A DNA stretch of 50,055 bases from Leptotrichia sp. oral taxon 215 str. W9775 (GCF_000469505.1 NZ_KI272830.1:1-50055), one strand, 5' to 3'; shown: positions 15,987 through 24,612, counted from the stretch's first letter. Numbers and translations: made by a program. Notes: generated by a model from the sequence alone, not told the origin.

Positions 15987-16015
15987 ATTATACAGTAAGG
16001 CTGGAATAAAAGCAA
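15987..16015 (-). promoter_or_regulatory. Promoter of the response regulator-kinase-PepSY operon
   Basis: Read on the minus strand, TTGCTT (16015-16010), a 17-base spacer and TATAAT (15992-15987). The 15933-16257 gap otherwise holds only this promoter and the divergent one at 16133-16161. Confidence 0.65.
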
Positions 16016-16132
16016 GGAGGGGAGGGGTATGGAGTTTAGAAGCAGGTATAACAAAAAAGAAAATTACTTAAGGGAAGTATTAAATTATAACTGCTATATA
16101 TAAAAGAAATATGTAGTATTAATAATATGAAA

Positions 16133-16161
16133 TTGAAAAAAGAAAAAATAAAGGGTATACT
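16133..16161 (+). promoter_or_regulatory. Promoter of the small membrane protein gene at 16258
   Basis: TTGAAA (16133-16138), 17-base spacer, TATACT (16156-16161). Confidence 0.65.
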
Positions 16162-16257
16162 AATAAAAGTAAAAAAATATAAATAATTCATAAAAAACTT
16201 TTATGAAAGTTAGATACAATATTAAATAAACAATTGGAAAGTAGAGAGGTGAAAGAG

Positions 16258-16566
16258 ATGGATTTTGTAGTATTAGAAAAAAATGGATTAAGAAAGGAAG
16301 TGAAAGTAGGTTTTTCATGGACAGTATTTTTCTTTGGTCTTTTTGTTCCATTATTTAGAGGAGATTTAAAATGGGCAGCAATAATGTTTTTTGGTACTAT
16401 TCTTTTAGGATTTGCAACACTAGGTATAGGAGGAGCAGTTCTTGGAATAGTAATGAGTTTTGTATATAACAAAATATATATAAAAGATCTTATTGAAAAA
16501 GGATGGAATCCTGTAGGAGAAGAAAACAGACTGTTGTTAGAAGAAAAAAATATAATTGGGAAATAA
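16258..16566 (+). CDS. Small integral membrane protein (DUF2628-like)
   Basis: A 102-residue protein with an N-terminal charged strand (MDFVVLEKNGLRKEVKVGF) and two hydrophobic segments, SWTVFFFGLFVPLFRGD and AAIMFFGTILLGFATLGIGG, continuing into LGIVMSFVYN. The C-terminal IKDLIEKGWNPV is soluble. The W-x-x-FFFG-x-x-P pattern followed by a K-x-L-I-x-x-G-W-x-P end resembles DUF2628-type membrane proteins of unknown role. ATG 16258 is chosen over an in-frame TTG at 16234 because GAGAGGTG lies just before it. Own promoter; hairpin downstream. Confidence 0.72.
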   Translation: MDFVVLEKNGLRKEVKVGFSWTVFFFGLFVPLFRGDLKWAAIMFFGTILLGFATLGIGGAVLGIVMSFVYNKIYIKDLIEKGWNPVGEENRLLLEEKNIIGK

Positions 16567-16596
16567 TAATAAAAACATATAGAAATAAATAAGTTG

Positions 16597-16638
16597 AAAC
16601 ATAATGGTTTTCTGGGATATCGGATGATTATTATGTTT
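16597..16638 (+). terminator. Terminator-like hairpin
   Basis: AAACATAAT (16597-16605) pairs with ATTATGTTT (16630-16638), followed by TATTTAATT. It separates the 16258 gene from the DUF2325 gene. Confidence 0.5.
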
Positions 16639-16770
16639 TATTTAATTAAAAAAAATTAAAAATTAGATGATGGAATAGCTATCTTCATTATCTGGTTTTA
16701 TTATTATAGAGAATTACTTTGGCACAGTAGTATGGAAATACGATTAATTATTTTGGAGTGGGGTTAGAAA

Positions 16771-18084
16771 ATGCTGAAAAAGAATGAAAAAGTTATGTTA
16801 CTGATAGAAAAACTGAAATCTATAAATGAAAATATTTTTTTTGATTTAGTAATTGATAATTTTAATAATGAATTGTTAGAAAAGAAATTTGGAAAGCCAT
16901 TTAATGAAAATTCGATTTTCTTTGAAAGGGAAATTGATATTGTTGGAAAAATTGATGAATCAAATAAGGATTTTCTGAAAAAATTGATAGAAATGAATAA
17001 TTCATATGTTGAAAAGAAATGTTTGGATTTTACAAAAGAAGATTATTTGAAGGAATTCCAGAGGGATAAAATATTAAGGGTGAATGGAAGGGGCTTAAAT
17101 CCCGAACAGATGATAATGTATGTTTTAAGTACAGATAATCTGACTGATCTTTTGGAGTTTTTCAAGGAAGAATATTCTAAATATTTAGAAAAACTGGAGG
17201 AAAATAGGCAGGAAATATTGGAAAAGGAGCCGTTTCTGAAGCAGGCTCTGGAAGAACTGGAAAATGACACTTTTGAGAAGGAATTTCAGGAATATATAGA
17301 TACGAAGTATAAGAATGTAAAAAAGAGAAATTTGGAAAAATTATCACAAAAATATAATTTGGAATTTCAAAAGGAAGATAAAAACTTCATTGTCTCGGCA
17401 GATTTTTTAAGTTTTTTTGATGAAAAGATGAAGGAATATTTTTCAATGAGGGAAACTTTCAGGAGGGGATTTGAATTTTTTAATATAAATTCGTATAAAG
17501 TCAGCGAAAAAGAAAGGGACTTAGAAGAAATAATCACTGAAATAGAAGGAACGGAGCAGGAAAATAGATTTTTAAATTTGAAAAATGACAGGCTTGAAGA
17601 AGAAAACAGGAAATTGAAGGAAGATTTGAAAAAACATAGAAATAAAGAAGCTGAAAAGACAATTGAAAAACAGAAAAAAGAAATTGAAAAATTGAATTTA
17701 CAGATAAAACATCTTGAACAGGAAATTGAAAATATGGAACAGGATGAAAATCTAGAAGTAGTTGAAAATATAAATATAAAAGAGCTTTCTGAAGAGAAAA
17801 AGATAGATTTGACAAATCAGAATGTAAAGGTGATTGGTGGGAGATGGAGTCAAAAAGTTATTGAAAAAGCTGAAAAATATGCAGAAGAAAAGGGATTTAG
17901 AATTGAGTTTATCCATGCCACAGCAGTTTTCAGAAATTCAGATAAATTAAAAAATTCAGATATTATAATTTTTGATACATCCTATAATTCACATTCGGCG
18001 TATTACAAGCTGAAAAGTCATGGATTGAAAATATATAGAATTTCAACTTCAAATTTGGATAAAATTAAAAAGTTTTCTGAATAG
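16771..18084 (+). CDS. Coiled-coil protein with C-terminal DUF2325 domain
   Basis: A 437-residue protein. Residues 1-240 are helical and charged with no recognised domain. About 245-335 is a long Glu/Lys coiled coil (ENRFLNLKNDRLEEENRKL and similar heptads). About 350-437 is a DUF2325 domain: NVKVIGGRWSQKVIEKAEKY, then the switch-like SDIIIFDTSYNSHSAYYKLKS and a closing IYRISTSNLDKI. DUF2325 resembles a small nucleotide-binding-like fold of unknown function found in many anaerobes, often with coiled coils. The ribosome site is modest (GGAGTGGGG). It is followed 44 bases later by the small membrane protein gene. Function unknown. Confidence 0.75.
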   Translation: MLKKNEKVMLLIEKLKSINENIFFDLVIDNFNNELLEKKFGKPFNENSIFFEREIDIVGKIDESNKDFLKKLIEMNNSYVEKKCLDFTKEDYLKEFQRDKILRVNGRGLNPEQMIMYVLSTDNLTDLLEFFKEEYSKYLEKLEENRQEILEKEPFLKQALEELENDTFEKEFQEYIDTKYKNVKKRNLEKLSQKYNLEFQKEDKNFIVSADFLSFFDEKMKEYFSMRETFRRGFEFFNINSYKVSEKERDLEEIITEIEGTEQENRFLNLKNDRLEEENRKLKEDLKKHRNKEAEKTIEKQKKEIEKLNLQIKHLEQEIENMEQDENLEVVENINIKELSEEKKIDLTNQNVKVIGGRWSQKVIEKAEKYAEEKGFRIEFIHATAVFRNSDKLKNSDIIIFDTSYNSHSAYYKLKSHGLKIYRISTSNLDKIKKFSE

Positions 18085-18128
18085 TTAATAAATTTTTGAT
18101 GTTTCTAACTAAAAAAGAGAGGTGTAAA

Positions 18129-18656
18129 ATGAGTAGTAGAGTTTTGTTTTTATTGATTGCTGGAGTTTCTTTTGTTTTTGCTTCTATATTTCTAATAATT
18201 GGAATTATATATGAAAAAATATATCAAAATAATATGAAAGATTGTGATAAGGAAGTAGAAGGAGAAGTTTTAGAAGTTACGAAACTTAATTTTGGTAGTA
18301 GATTAACAGATACTTATGTCATATATCAATACATAGTAAATAATCATAAATATATAGTTAAACCTTATATTTTATTAAAAAATGCAGATATAAATCTAAA
18401 ATATACTGATTCTGAAAATGTTACTTGTATTACTTATATGGGTCGTCATGGTATGAGTGGCCAAACAAAATATCGTACAGGTGAAGATATTATAGTAAAA
18501 TATAATTCTAATAATCCTAAGAGACACGAAATTCTTAATGATAAAGATAAAATATTTGCATCTAAAGTTTTCAAAATAGTGGGAAAAATACTTATGATTC
18601 TCCCACTAATTTTCCTTATCATATCATTTTTTGTGAAGGGACAGGTTAATAGTTAA
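18129..18656 (+). CDS. Two-TM membrane protein, paralogue A (DUF3592-like)
   Basis: A 175-residue protein with a transmembrane segment near residues 5-28, a beta-rich middle and a second segment at the C-terminus (ILMILPLIFLIISFFVK). The middle has VEGEVLEVTKLN, YQYIVNNHKYIVKPY, then YRTGEDIIVKYNSNNPKRHE; this GEV-E ... Y-Y-x-V-N-x-x-Y ... G-x-x-I-x-V-x-Y-x-P layout is that of DUF3592-like proteins. A clear paralogue lies at 21320. ATG 18129 is used because GAGAGGTGTAAA precedes it; ATG 18096 has no site. Role unknown. Confidence 0.75.
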   Translation: MSSRVLFLLIAGVSFVFASIFLIIGIIYEKIYQNNMKDCDKEVEGEVLEVTKLNFGSRLTDTYVIYQYIVNNHKYIVKPYILLKNADINLKYTDSENVTCITYMGRHGMSGQTKYRTGEDIIVKYNSNNPKRHEILNDKDKIFASKVFKIVGKILMILPLIFLIISFFVKGQVNS

Positions 18657-18681
18657 AATAAATTACAAAATTAAGTATAAT
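18653..18681 (+). promoter_or_regulatory. Weak promoter candidate before the DUF523 gene
   Basis: TATAAT at 18676-18681 with TTAAAA 17 bases upstream (18653-18658). The -35 is poor. Confidence 0.35.
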
Positions 18682-18698
18682 AGATGCAGGGGAGCTAT

Positions 18699-19172
18699 AT
18701 GAAAAAGAAAATAAAAGTCCTGATAAGTGCTTGCTTGTTGGGAGACAATGTGAAATATTCTGGTGGAAATAATCTTACACCAGAACTTGTTACATTGTTA
18801 GAGAAATATAATGTGGATATTATAAAAGTTTGTCCTGAGTGTTTTGGAGGTCTACCTATACCAAGAGTACCCTCTGAAATTAGAGAGAATAAAGTTTTTA
18901 GTAAGGATAATAGAGATATTACTGAAGAGTTTTTAGAAGGAGCTGAGAAAACTTTAAAAGTAGCTAAAGAAAATGAAGTTGATTTTGTTATCTTAAAAGA
19001 AAGAAGTCCTTCTTGTGGTAGTACACATATCTATGATGGGAGCTTTTCAGGAAATATTATTTTAGGACAGGGAATTACAGCTAAAAAATTGACTGAAGAA
19101 AAGATAAAAGTTTTCTCTGAAGAAAATTTAGAAGAAATTGAAAAATATTTAGTAGAATTAGATAAAAATTAG
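18699..19172 (+). CDS. DUF523 / TudS-like iron-sulfur desulfidase
   Basis: A 157-residue protein of the DUF523 family. It has the conserved cysteine sites ISACLLG near residue 12, VCPECFGGLPIPR near 43-46, and KERSPSCGS near 108. Family members characterised as TudS bind a [4Fe-4S] cluster through three of these cysteines and remove sulfur from thiouracil-like bases. The assignment of substrate here is by family only. ATG 18699 is chosen because GGGGAG precedes it, while ATG 18684 would put that site inside the gene. It opens a tight run of four genes (8, 1 and 14 bases apart) whose codon habits differ from the flanks. Confidence 0.88.
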   Translation: MKKKIKVLISACLLGDNVKYSGGNNLTPELVTLLEKYNVDIIKVCPECFGGLPIPRVPSEIRENKVFSKDNRDITEEFLEGAEKTLKVAKENEVDFVILKERSPSCGSTHIYDGSFSGNIILGQGITAKKLTEEKIKVFSEENLEEIEKYLVELDKN

Positions 19173-19180
19173 GAGGTCTT

Positions 19181-20137
19181 ATGGAAAATCTATGCAATGA
19201 GGTTTATTCCCTTTTACCTATAGAAGAGAAGAAAGAGATTTTAGAAAATTTAGCTAAGAAGTACAATATGGAGCTTTTAAGATTTGAAACTTTTTTCAAG
19301 TATTCAAAATCAACTTTTACAGCTGTTTTTAAATATAAGGAAAGTGAGTTTATTTTTGTTCCAGGAGATACTGTAACTCTAGGCTATGAAGGATTACCTA
19401 AGAATTTATCTGATGAAACTTTAAATGGTTTAAAATATTGTTTAGATGAAACTGAAGACTTAAATACAGTTTTAGGAGAATATATCAGAGATAACTTTAG
19501 TAAACTTAGGAAAGCTACTATAAAACCTATGCTAGTTGAAAGAGAATTACAAACTGTGGCTTGGAGAAAATCTAATTTAGAAGAATTAAAAGACTTTGAC
19601 AGCGACTTACTAAAGGACTATAATGAGTTTAAAAGTTCTGACTACAATAGGCTGACACTGGATGAAACGGCTAGATTTACAAAGGTTAAAGATGATATAG
19701 AAATAGAGCTATATGATGATATTAGCTACGAGGAGCTTTGTGAAAATTTAAAAGAGGAAGGATTTTCTTTAGCTAATTTAGATGAGTGGGAATATCTATG
19801 TGGTGGAGGTTGTAGAACTTTATTTCCTTGGGGAGATGACTTAGACTACAATATGAACTTGCTATATTTCTCTAAAGAAGGCAATGATAAATATGACTTA
19901 GAAGAGCCAAATTTCTTTGGACTTTGCATTGCTTATGATCCATACAAAATGGAAATTATTGACAATAAATCTTTCTCTAAAGGTGGAGATGGAGGATGCA
20001 ATATTTGTGGAGGCTATGGAGATTTTTTAGGTTATTTCCCATGTTCGCCATACTTTAATCAAGTTATTGACTATGAGGAAGAAGATCTCAATGGTGATTT
20101 CAATTTTTATCGTAGAATTATAAGAATAGGAGAGTAA
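19181..20137 (+). CDS. Protein with C-terminal FGE/SUMF1-like domain
   Basis: A 318-residue acidic protein. The last roughly 120 residues have SUMF1-type features: LANLDEWEYLCGGGCRTL, FPWGDDLDYNMNLLYF, a glycine/cysteine-rich GGDGGCNICGGYG, and a closing FNFYRRIIRIGE reminiscent of the GFRVV end. In formylglycine-generating enzymes this fold carries copper-binding cysteines. The cysteines here are not in the canonical arrangement I would require, so sulfatase maturation is not claimed. The N-terminal 190 residues are unassigned. AGGAGG precedes the start, and its stop is one base from the next ATG. Confidence 0.5.
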   Translation: MENLCNEVYSLLPIEEKKEILENLAKKYNMELLRFETFFKYSKSTFTAVFKYKESEFIFVPGDTVTLGYEGLPKNLSDETLNGLKYCLDETEDLNTVLGEYIRDNFSKLRKATIKPMLVERELQTVAWRKSNLEELKDFDSDLLKDYNEFKSSDYNRLTLDETARFTKVKDDIEIELYDDISYEELCENLKEEGFSLANLDEWEYLCGGGCRTLFPWGDDLDYNMNLLYFSKEGNDKYDLEEPNFFGLCIAYDPYKMEIIDNKSFSKGGDGGCNICGGYGDFLGYFPCSPYFNQVIDYEEEDLNGDFNFYRRIIRIGE

Positions 20138-20138
20138 A

Positions 20139-20510
20139 ATGAAAAAAATACTTGTGTTATTACTCATGTTAATTTTAGGAATCATCAGTTATGCTAAAGC
20201 AGATGATGTACTTGGAACTTGGCTTATTAAAGAAAATGGAAAAATAGTGGAAATCTATAAAAATAAAGATGGAGAATATACTGGAAAGATTAAAGAAGAT
20301 AATTTTATTTTCTTAAAACAAGCTAATGACTTAAGTTATGATAAAGAAAGAAATAGCCTAGCCTATTTTACTTTAAAATTTCCAGAAGATAAATTTTCTT
20401 GGTATGTTTGGATAAACATAGAAAAAGATGAAAATCTTTTTATCAAAGGGACAGGAAATACTGAGGTTGGAAAATATGTTAGAGAATTACATCTTATTAG
20501 ACAAAAATAA
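20139..20510 (+). CDS. Small exported DUF2147-like protein
   Basis: A 123-residue protein with a signal peptide (MKKILVLLLMLILGIISYAKA) followed immediately by DDVLGTWLIKENGKIVEIYK and YTGKIKE. This start, D-x-x-x-G-x-W with a following short strand pair, is typical of DUF2147 proteins, which are periplasmic and of unknown function. The end VGKYVRELHLIRQ also fits. Coupled to the preceding gene by a one-base gap; GGAGAG lies inside that gene's end. Confidence 0.65.
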   Translation: MKKILVLLLMLILGIISYAKADDVLGTWLIKENGKIVEIYKNKDGEYTGKIKEDNFIFLKQANDLSYDKERNSLAYFTLKFPEDKFSWYVWINIEKDENLFIKGTGNTEVGKYVRELHLIRQK

Positions 20511-20524
20511 AAAGGAGTTTTTAT

Positions 20525-21301
20525 ATGGATGAAATAATAAAAGAAAAATCTGATTTTCTTAAAGAAAAAATAAAAGAAATAAAAGAAAAAATTGTAAGAC
20601 CTTGTACAGAGTTTGAAACTAAGAATTTTGACTACGATGATGAAAATAAAGTTAGTTGGATAGGTAGAGTATTTCTATGTAAAGAAAATGAAGTTGAAGA
20701 AAGACCTAAAGACGATAAGGGAGAAACTATGTATCCTTTAGCACAATTTTATCTTTCTAATCTTCCTTATATACCAGAAGCTTTAAAAAAGTTTGAATAT
20801 ATAACTGTATTTATGGGAGAAGATTTTCCAGAATATAATGAAGAAAATGAAGGAGTTTCAAAAAATGGAGATGGTTGGCTATTGAGAACTTATACTAAGG
20901 ATGATGTCTTAGTTAAAAATGAATACCTAAGAGATGATAAATTTTGTCCAAAGGCTTATCCATTAGAAGCTAAATTTCATGCTGAAGACTATCCTGTTTG
21001 GGATGGTGGAGGACTTGATGAAGATTTAGAAATTGAAATATGTGATTTAGAAGAAGAATTTGATGATGAAGTAAGTTACTATCAAGATATTGGAAATGAT
21101 CATACATATTTACATAAATTTGGAGGTTATCCTTCATATTGCCAACCAGGTTTAGGATTAGAGGTTGAAAAAGGCTATAATTTTGTTTTCCAAATCTCAA
21201 GTGATGATGTTGCACAATACAATGTAGTAGATTCAGGAAGTTTAATGTTTTTCTATAATGAAAATGAAGATAAATGGATGATGTATTACGATTTTTATTA
21301 A
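20525..21301 (+). CDS. YwqG-like (DUF1963) protein
   Basis: A 258-residue highly acidic cytoplasmic protein. The recognisable segment is HKFGGYPSYCQPG followed by NFVFQISSDD and later DSGSLMFFYNENEDKW, the signature of DUF1963/YwqG. These proteins bind nothing yet proven and are often found in variable neighbourhoods together with DUF4240-like and Imm-like genes. AAGGAG precedes the ATG. Last gene of the block with aberrant codon habits; the next gene begins 18 bases on. Confidence 0.8.
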   Translation: MDEIIKEKSDFLKEKIKEIKEKIVRPCTEFETKNFDYDDENKVSWIGRVFLCKENEVEERPKDDKGETMYPLAQFYLSNLPYIPEALKKFEYITVFMGEDFPEYNEENEGVSKNGDGWLLRTYTKDDVLVKNEYLRDDKFCPKAYPLEAKFHAEDYPVWDGGGLDEDLEIEICDLEEEFDDEVSYYQDIGNDHTYLHKFGGYPSYCQPGLGLEVEKGYNFVFQISSDDVAQYNVVDSGSLMFFYNENEDKWMMYYDFY

Positions 21302-21319
21302 TTAATAGGAGGGAATAGA

Positions 21320-21898
21320 ATGTTTAACTTAATAGCACCAGGATTAGATATTGATAAAATGGCCAGATCAGTAGCGGCCGGGGAAATAAGTGGGAAAATG
21401 ATATTTTCAATGATTGCGGGGAGTATTTTCCGATTTATTTTAATACTTTTAGTAATTGAAATTGTGATAGAAACAATGTATAAAAACCGTGTAAAAAATT
21501 ATAAAGGTGAAGTAGAGGGGGAGATTGTAGAAGTTCTGAATTCTGATAAAGGAGCAATGGCCGGGACTTTTCCGATATACCAGTATGAAGTGAATAATCA
21601 TAAATATATTGTTAAACCTCTTTTTTTGATTTTTGGATCTAAGTTAAATCAAAAATATCATGACAGTGAAGATATAACTTGTATTACATATAGGAGAAAG
21701 CATGGAGGAACTAGCAGAACAAAATATCATGAAGGAGAAAGCATAATAGTAAAATATGATATTGATGATCCTAAAAAGCATGAAATTCTTAATGATAAGG
21801 ATAAATTATTCGTATTCAAGGTAGCAAAAATCGGAATAATATTATCTATGATTTTTCCAATTGCCGTTTATATTATGACAATTTTTATAAAAGATTAA
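21320..21898 (+). CDS. Two-TM membrane protein, paralogue B (DUF3592-like)
   Basis: A 192-residue protein clearly related to the one at 18129. Shared segments include EVEGEIVEVLN, YQYEVNNHKYIVKP, DITCITY, GESIIVKYDIDDPKKHEIL and NDKDKLF. It has an extra N-terminal cytoplasmic or peripheral stretch before the first membrane segment (SIFRFILILLVIEIVIETMY) and a second at the C-terminus. AGGAGGG precedes ATG. Its codon use (GGG, GCC, AAG before Glu) matches the surrounding chromosome better than paralogue A does. Function unknown. Confidence 0.75.
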   Translation: MFNLIAPGLDIDKMARSVAAGEISGKMIFSMIAGSIFRFILILLVIEIVIETMYKNRVKNYKGEVEGEIVEVLNSDKGAMAGTFPIYQYEVNNHKYIVKPLFLIFGSKLNQKYHDSEDITCITYRRKHGGTSRTKYHEGESIIVKYDIDDPKKHEILNDKDKLFVFKVAKIGIILSMIFPIAVYIMTIFIKD

Positions 21899-21960
21899 AT
21901 ATAATCTGATAAAAATTACTAAAATTAATAGTTATAATCTATAAAATCTGTAAAATAAAC

Positions 21961-21990
21961 TTGTATAAATGAAATTATATATGGTAAAAT
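21961..21990 (+). promoter_or_regulatory. Promoter of the membrane lipoprotein gene
   Basis: TTGTAT (21961-21966), 18-base spacer, and TAAAAT (21985-21990) with the extended -10 TGG in front. Confidence 0.5.
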
Positions 21991-22118
21991 ACCAGTACTA
22001 GAGAACTTTTTCAAGGGAAATAAAATTATAAAAAATTCAGATTTTTAAATAGTAATATAATAATTTACTTGAAAAGAGGTTGTCATCTGGTAAAAAATGT
22101 ATAGGAGGAAAAATAGGG

Positions 22119-23105
22119 ATGAAAATAGGAAAAATAATAAAAGTTATATTATTTACAATGATATTTTTTATACTGCAAAGCTGTGTAAAAATCGAAACAA
22201 GCATGAATATAAACTCTGATTTATCAGGAACATCAACTTCAGAAGTTTCAATTATGAAAAATTTGATGCCTGAAGAACAGTTGAAAAAGGAAATTGAAAA
22301 ACTGGGTGTAAAAAAATTTGAATTTGAAAAAATAGAATCAGATGATAATTCAGTTGATAAGTACAATGTAAAGCTTGAATGGAAAACAGAAGAAGAACTT
22401 GAGAAAATACTTGCGTTTATTAATACCGGGATGACAATGTCTGAATTAAATTCTCCAATAGTATCTCCAAATGGTGGAAATAAGGGTAAAAATAAGGAAA
22501 ATGTGGAAAATCCTGAGCATCAGAAAAAAGATGAATCAAAAACTGTTGAAATTAAGCCAAAAGATAAGGATAAAGACAAAGAAAATGTTGATAAAAATAG
22601 CAAAGAAAAAGTAAAAAAGAGTATTTTTACTAAGGAACACGGAACTGTAACTGTAAATATGGGTACAGTTAAAATAAATAAGTTAGTTATAAAAGTACAC
22701 GGTAAAATAATAGCTGATTCTATTCAGGAAGGTATAGTTTCAGACGCTAAAGATGAAATAACATTCTATGAAGGAGACAAGGCTGAGTTCAAATATAAAG
22801 ACAGCAATCTTTTACTTCCAATTTTAATAGGTGTGGGAATAGCTATTGCCATTATTGCGATAGGAGCAGCTGTATTTGCACTGAAGAAAAAGAATAAGGA
22901 AAAAATTGAAGAGGACGAGTATGATGAATTTGCTGAAGAAGCAAAGGATGAAATGGAAAAAAAGGAAGCAGCAGAAGAAAAGGAAAAAATAGAAGAAGCT
23001 GTAAATGAAATTTCTGGAGAAGTGACAGAAATTTCAGAGGATAACGAAATTAAACCTGAAAATGATAATGATGAAGAAGAGGAAATTTCAGGAGAAAATA
23101 TATAA
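22119..23105 (+). CDS. Lipoprotein with LppM-like domain, C-terminal TM and acidic tail
   Basis: A 328-residue protein. The signal sequence ends in a lipobox (FILQSC, lipidated Cys22) followed by VKIETSMNINSDLSGTSTSE, which resembles the LppM domain start. A Lys/Asp/Glu-rich low-complexity linker covers about 130-180. A further beta segment follows, then a transmembrane helix (LLLPILIGVGIAIAIIAIGA) with KKK stop-transfer, then about 80 residues that are almost all Glu/Asp/Lys. Lipid anchor plus a membrane helix would tie both ends to the membrane. ATG 22119 follows AGGAGG; the upstream in-frame TTG at 22080 is unlikely. Confidence 0.78.
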   Translation: MKIGKIIKVILFTMIFFILQSCVKIETSMNINSDLSGTSTSEVSIMKNLMPEEQLKKEIEKLGVKKFEFEKIESDDNSVDKYNVKLEWKTEEELEKILAFINTGMTMSELNSPIVSPNGGNKGKNKENVENPEHQKKDESKTVEIKPKDKDKDKENVDKNSKEKVKKSIFTKEHGTVTVNMGTVKINKLVIKVHGKIIADSIQEGIVSDAKDEITFYEGDKAEFKYKDSNLLLPILIGVGIAIAIIAIGAAVFALKKKNKEKIEEDEYDEFAEEAKDEMEKKEAAEEKEKIEEAVNEISGEVTEISEDNEIKPENDNDEEEEISGENI

Positions 23106-23127
23106 TATAAAAATAGGTTGACAAATT

Positions 23128-24030
23128 ATGCAAATAAATAGATTATTTGAGATGCTTCATATGATGCTGAACAAGAAAAATATTACAGCAAAAGAACTAT
23201 CAGAATATTTTGAAGTATCTTTAAGAACCGTATACAGGGATGTAGAAACTTTAGCTTCTGCAGGCATCCCTGTATATTCTTTAAGAGGTAAAAATGGCGG
23301 AATTAGATTACTGGAAGGTTATACTTTGAATAAATCGCTGATTTCTCAGGATGAGCAGAATGAAATAATGTATGCATTGCAAAGTCTGAAGGCTGCAAAT
23401 TATCCAGAATCGGAAGGAACTCTTAAAAAATTGAGTTTGATTTTTAATAAATCGTCAGATAACTGGATAGAAGTTGATTTTTCCAGATATGGAAGTGACG
23501 ATAATGTTTTATTTGAAAATATAAAGCAGGCTATACTTAAAAAATTGACAATAAAATTTACATATTTTAATTTAAGAGGAGAGAAGTCTTATAGGACATC
23601 AGATCCACTGAAAATATGGTTTAAAGAAAAGGCATGGTACTTATTTGCTTATTGTCATGATAAAAAAGACATCAGGCAGTTTAAAATAAATAGAATAAAA
23701 GAGTTGATTCTTACAGAAGAACATTTTGAAAAATCGCTAGAAAATTTTAAGTTTGATGATAAAAAATCTAAAGTAAAAGATGTAAGAGTTGTAGTTGAAA
23801 TAGATAAATCACAGGCATATCGTGTTTATGATGAATGTTCGGAAGAAAATATAAGTAAAATGGAAAATGGAAATTTTGAAATTATAATGGAATATCCTGA
23901 AAATGAATGGCTTTATGGATATCTTTTGTCTTTTGGAGAATATTTGAAAGTGAAAGAACCTGAAAGAATAAAAAGAATTTTATTTGAGAAAATTGAGAAA
24001 ATGAAGGAGAATTATTTTAAAAAAACTTGA
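23128..24030 (+). CDS. WYL-domain transcriptional regulator (YafY/DeoR-type)
   Basis: A 300-residue regulator. Residues 1-60 form a winged HTH (ITAKELSEYFEVSLRTVYRDVETL, with the wing GIPVYSLRGKNGGIRL). About 130-215 is the WYL domain (KLTIKFTYFNLRG, then DPLKIWFKEKAWYLFAYCH and IRQFKINRI), and the WCX-like C-terminus follows. WYL proteins sense ligands such as oligonucleotides or small molecules. It is followed at short distance by a hypothetical protein and two GyrI-like proteins, a common arrangement in which the regulator controls those ligand-binding proteins. Confidence 0.92.
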   Translation: MQINRLFEMLHMMLNKKNITAKELSEYFEVSLRTVYRDVETLASAGIPVYSLRGKNGGIRLLEGYTLNKSLISQDEQNEIMYALQSLKAANYPESEGTLKKLSLIFNKSSDNWIEVDFSRYGSDDNVLFENIKQAILKKLTIKFTYFNLRGEKSYRTSDPLKIWFKEKAWYLFAYCHDKKDIRQFKINRIKELILTEEHFEKSLENFKFDDKKSKVKDVRVVVEIDKSQAYRVYDECSEENISKMENGNFEIIMEYPENEWLYGYLLSFGEYLKVKEPERIKRILFEKIEKMKENYFKKT

Positions 24031-24055
24031 TTAATTTTTTATGGGAGTAGAAATA

Positions 24056-24532
24056 ATGATAAAATTTGGTGAAAAATATAAAAATGATGATATTTTACCG
24101 TATATCTTAAAGATATGTGATAGTACAAATAATATATTAAAAATAATAGTTACTCTTCCTCTTTTAGGAGAAAAAGGTTCTGAAGTAAGTAATACTGGAA
24201 ATAAAGAACTTGATGAAATATTAAAGGAGTCTTATCCTGTTTTAATCAACTATAATGAAATTTATGAGATAGTATTTGAGAACTATATAATGTATCAAAT
24301 TAGAAATGAATCCTTTGCAAATCCTGATGAAAATAGCAAAATTTTGGGAAAATATTTCATGATAATTAAAAATTCCTCATATCTTAAAATGGTAAAAAAT
24401 ATTACTTTTTATAATGATATTTTTGATGATAAATATATGCACTATGGGATTTTTTCATGGAATCATGTAATTGACATTATTTCAGCAGAAGAACCTAAAA
24501 TTGCAAAATTAGAGAACCATACTGAAGAATAA
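24056..24532 (+). CDS. Hypothetical cytoplasmic protein, 158 aa
   Basis: Not recognised. Predicted mostly alpha-helical with no signal peptide or membrane helix. It has a patch YMHYGIFSWNHVIDIISAEEPKI near the C-terminus that looks conserved in style, and a Tyr-rich middle (YNEIYEIVFENYIMYQI is 17 residues). ATG 24056 is preferred to ATG 24041 because GGGAG lies between them at 8 bases. Placed directly after the WYL regulator and before the GyrI pair. Confidence 0.65.
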   Translation: MIKFGEKYKNDDILPYILKICDSTNNILKIIVTLPLLGEKGSEVSNTGNKELDEILKESYPVLINYNEIYEIVFENYIMYQIRNESFANPDENSKILGKYFMIIKNSSYLKMVKNITFYNDIFDDKYMHYGIFSWNHVIDIISAEEPKIAKLENHTEE

Positions 24533-24578
24533 ATACACAGTATTGTTTTAAAATAAATAAATAATATTATTATAAATA

Positions 24579-24612
24579 TGACACACTGATGTCACATTTT
24601 TTGTATTATAAT
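24579..24612 (+). promoter_or_regulatory. Promoter with palindromic operator before the GyrI-like genes
   Basis: TATAAT at 24607-24612. The -35 zone (CACTGA, 24584-24589, 17-base spacer) is poor and lies inside an inverted repeat TGACA-N6-TGTCA (24579-24594). A dimeric regulator bound here would cover the -35; the upstream WYL protein is the obvious candidate. Confidence 0.5.

Noticed and set aside
19181..20137. Genuine formylglycine-generating enzyme
   Set aside because: The copper-binding cysteine pair is not in the expected arrangement and no sulfatase gene is nearby; only fold-level similarity is claimed.
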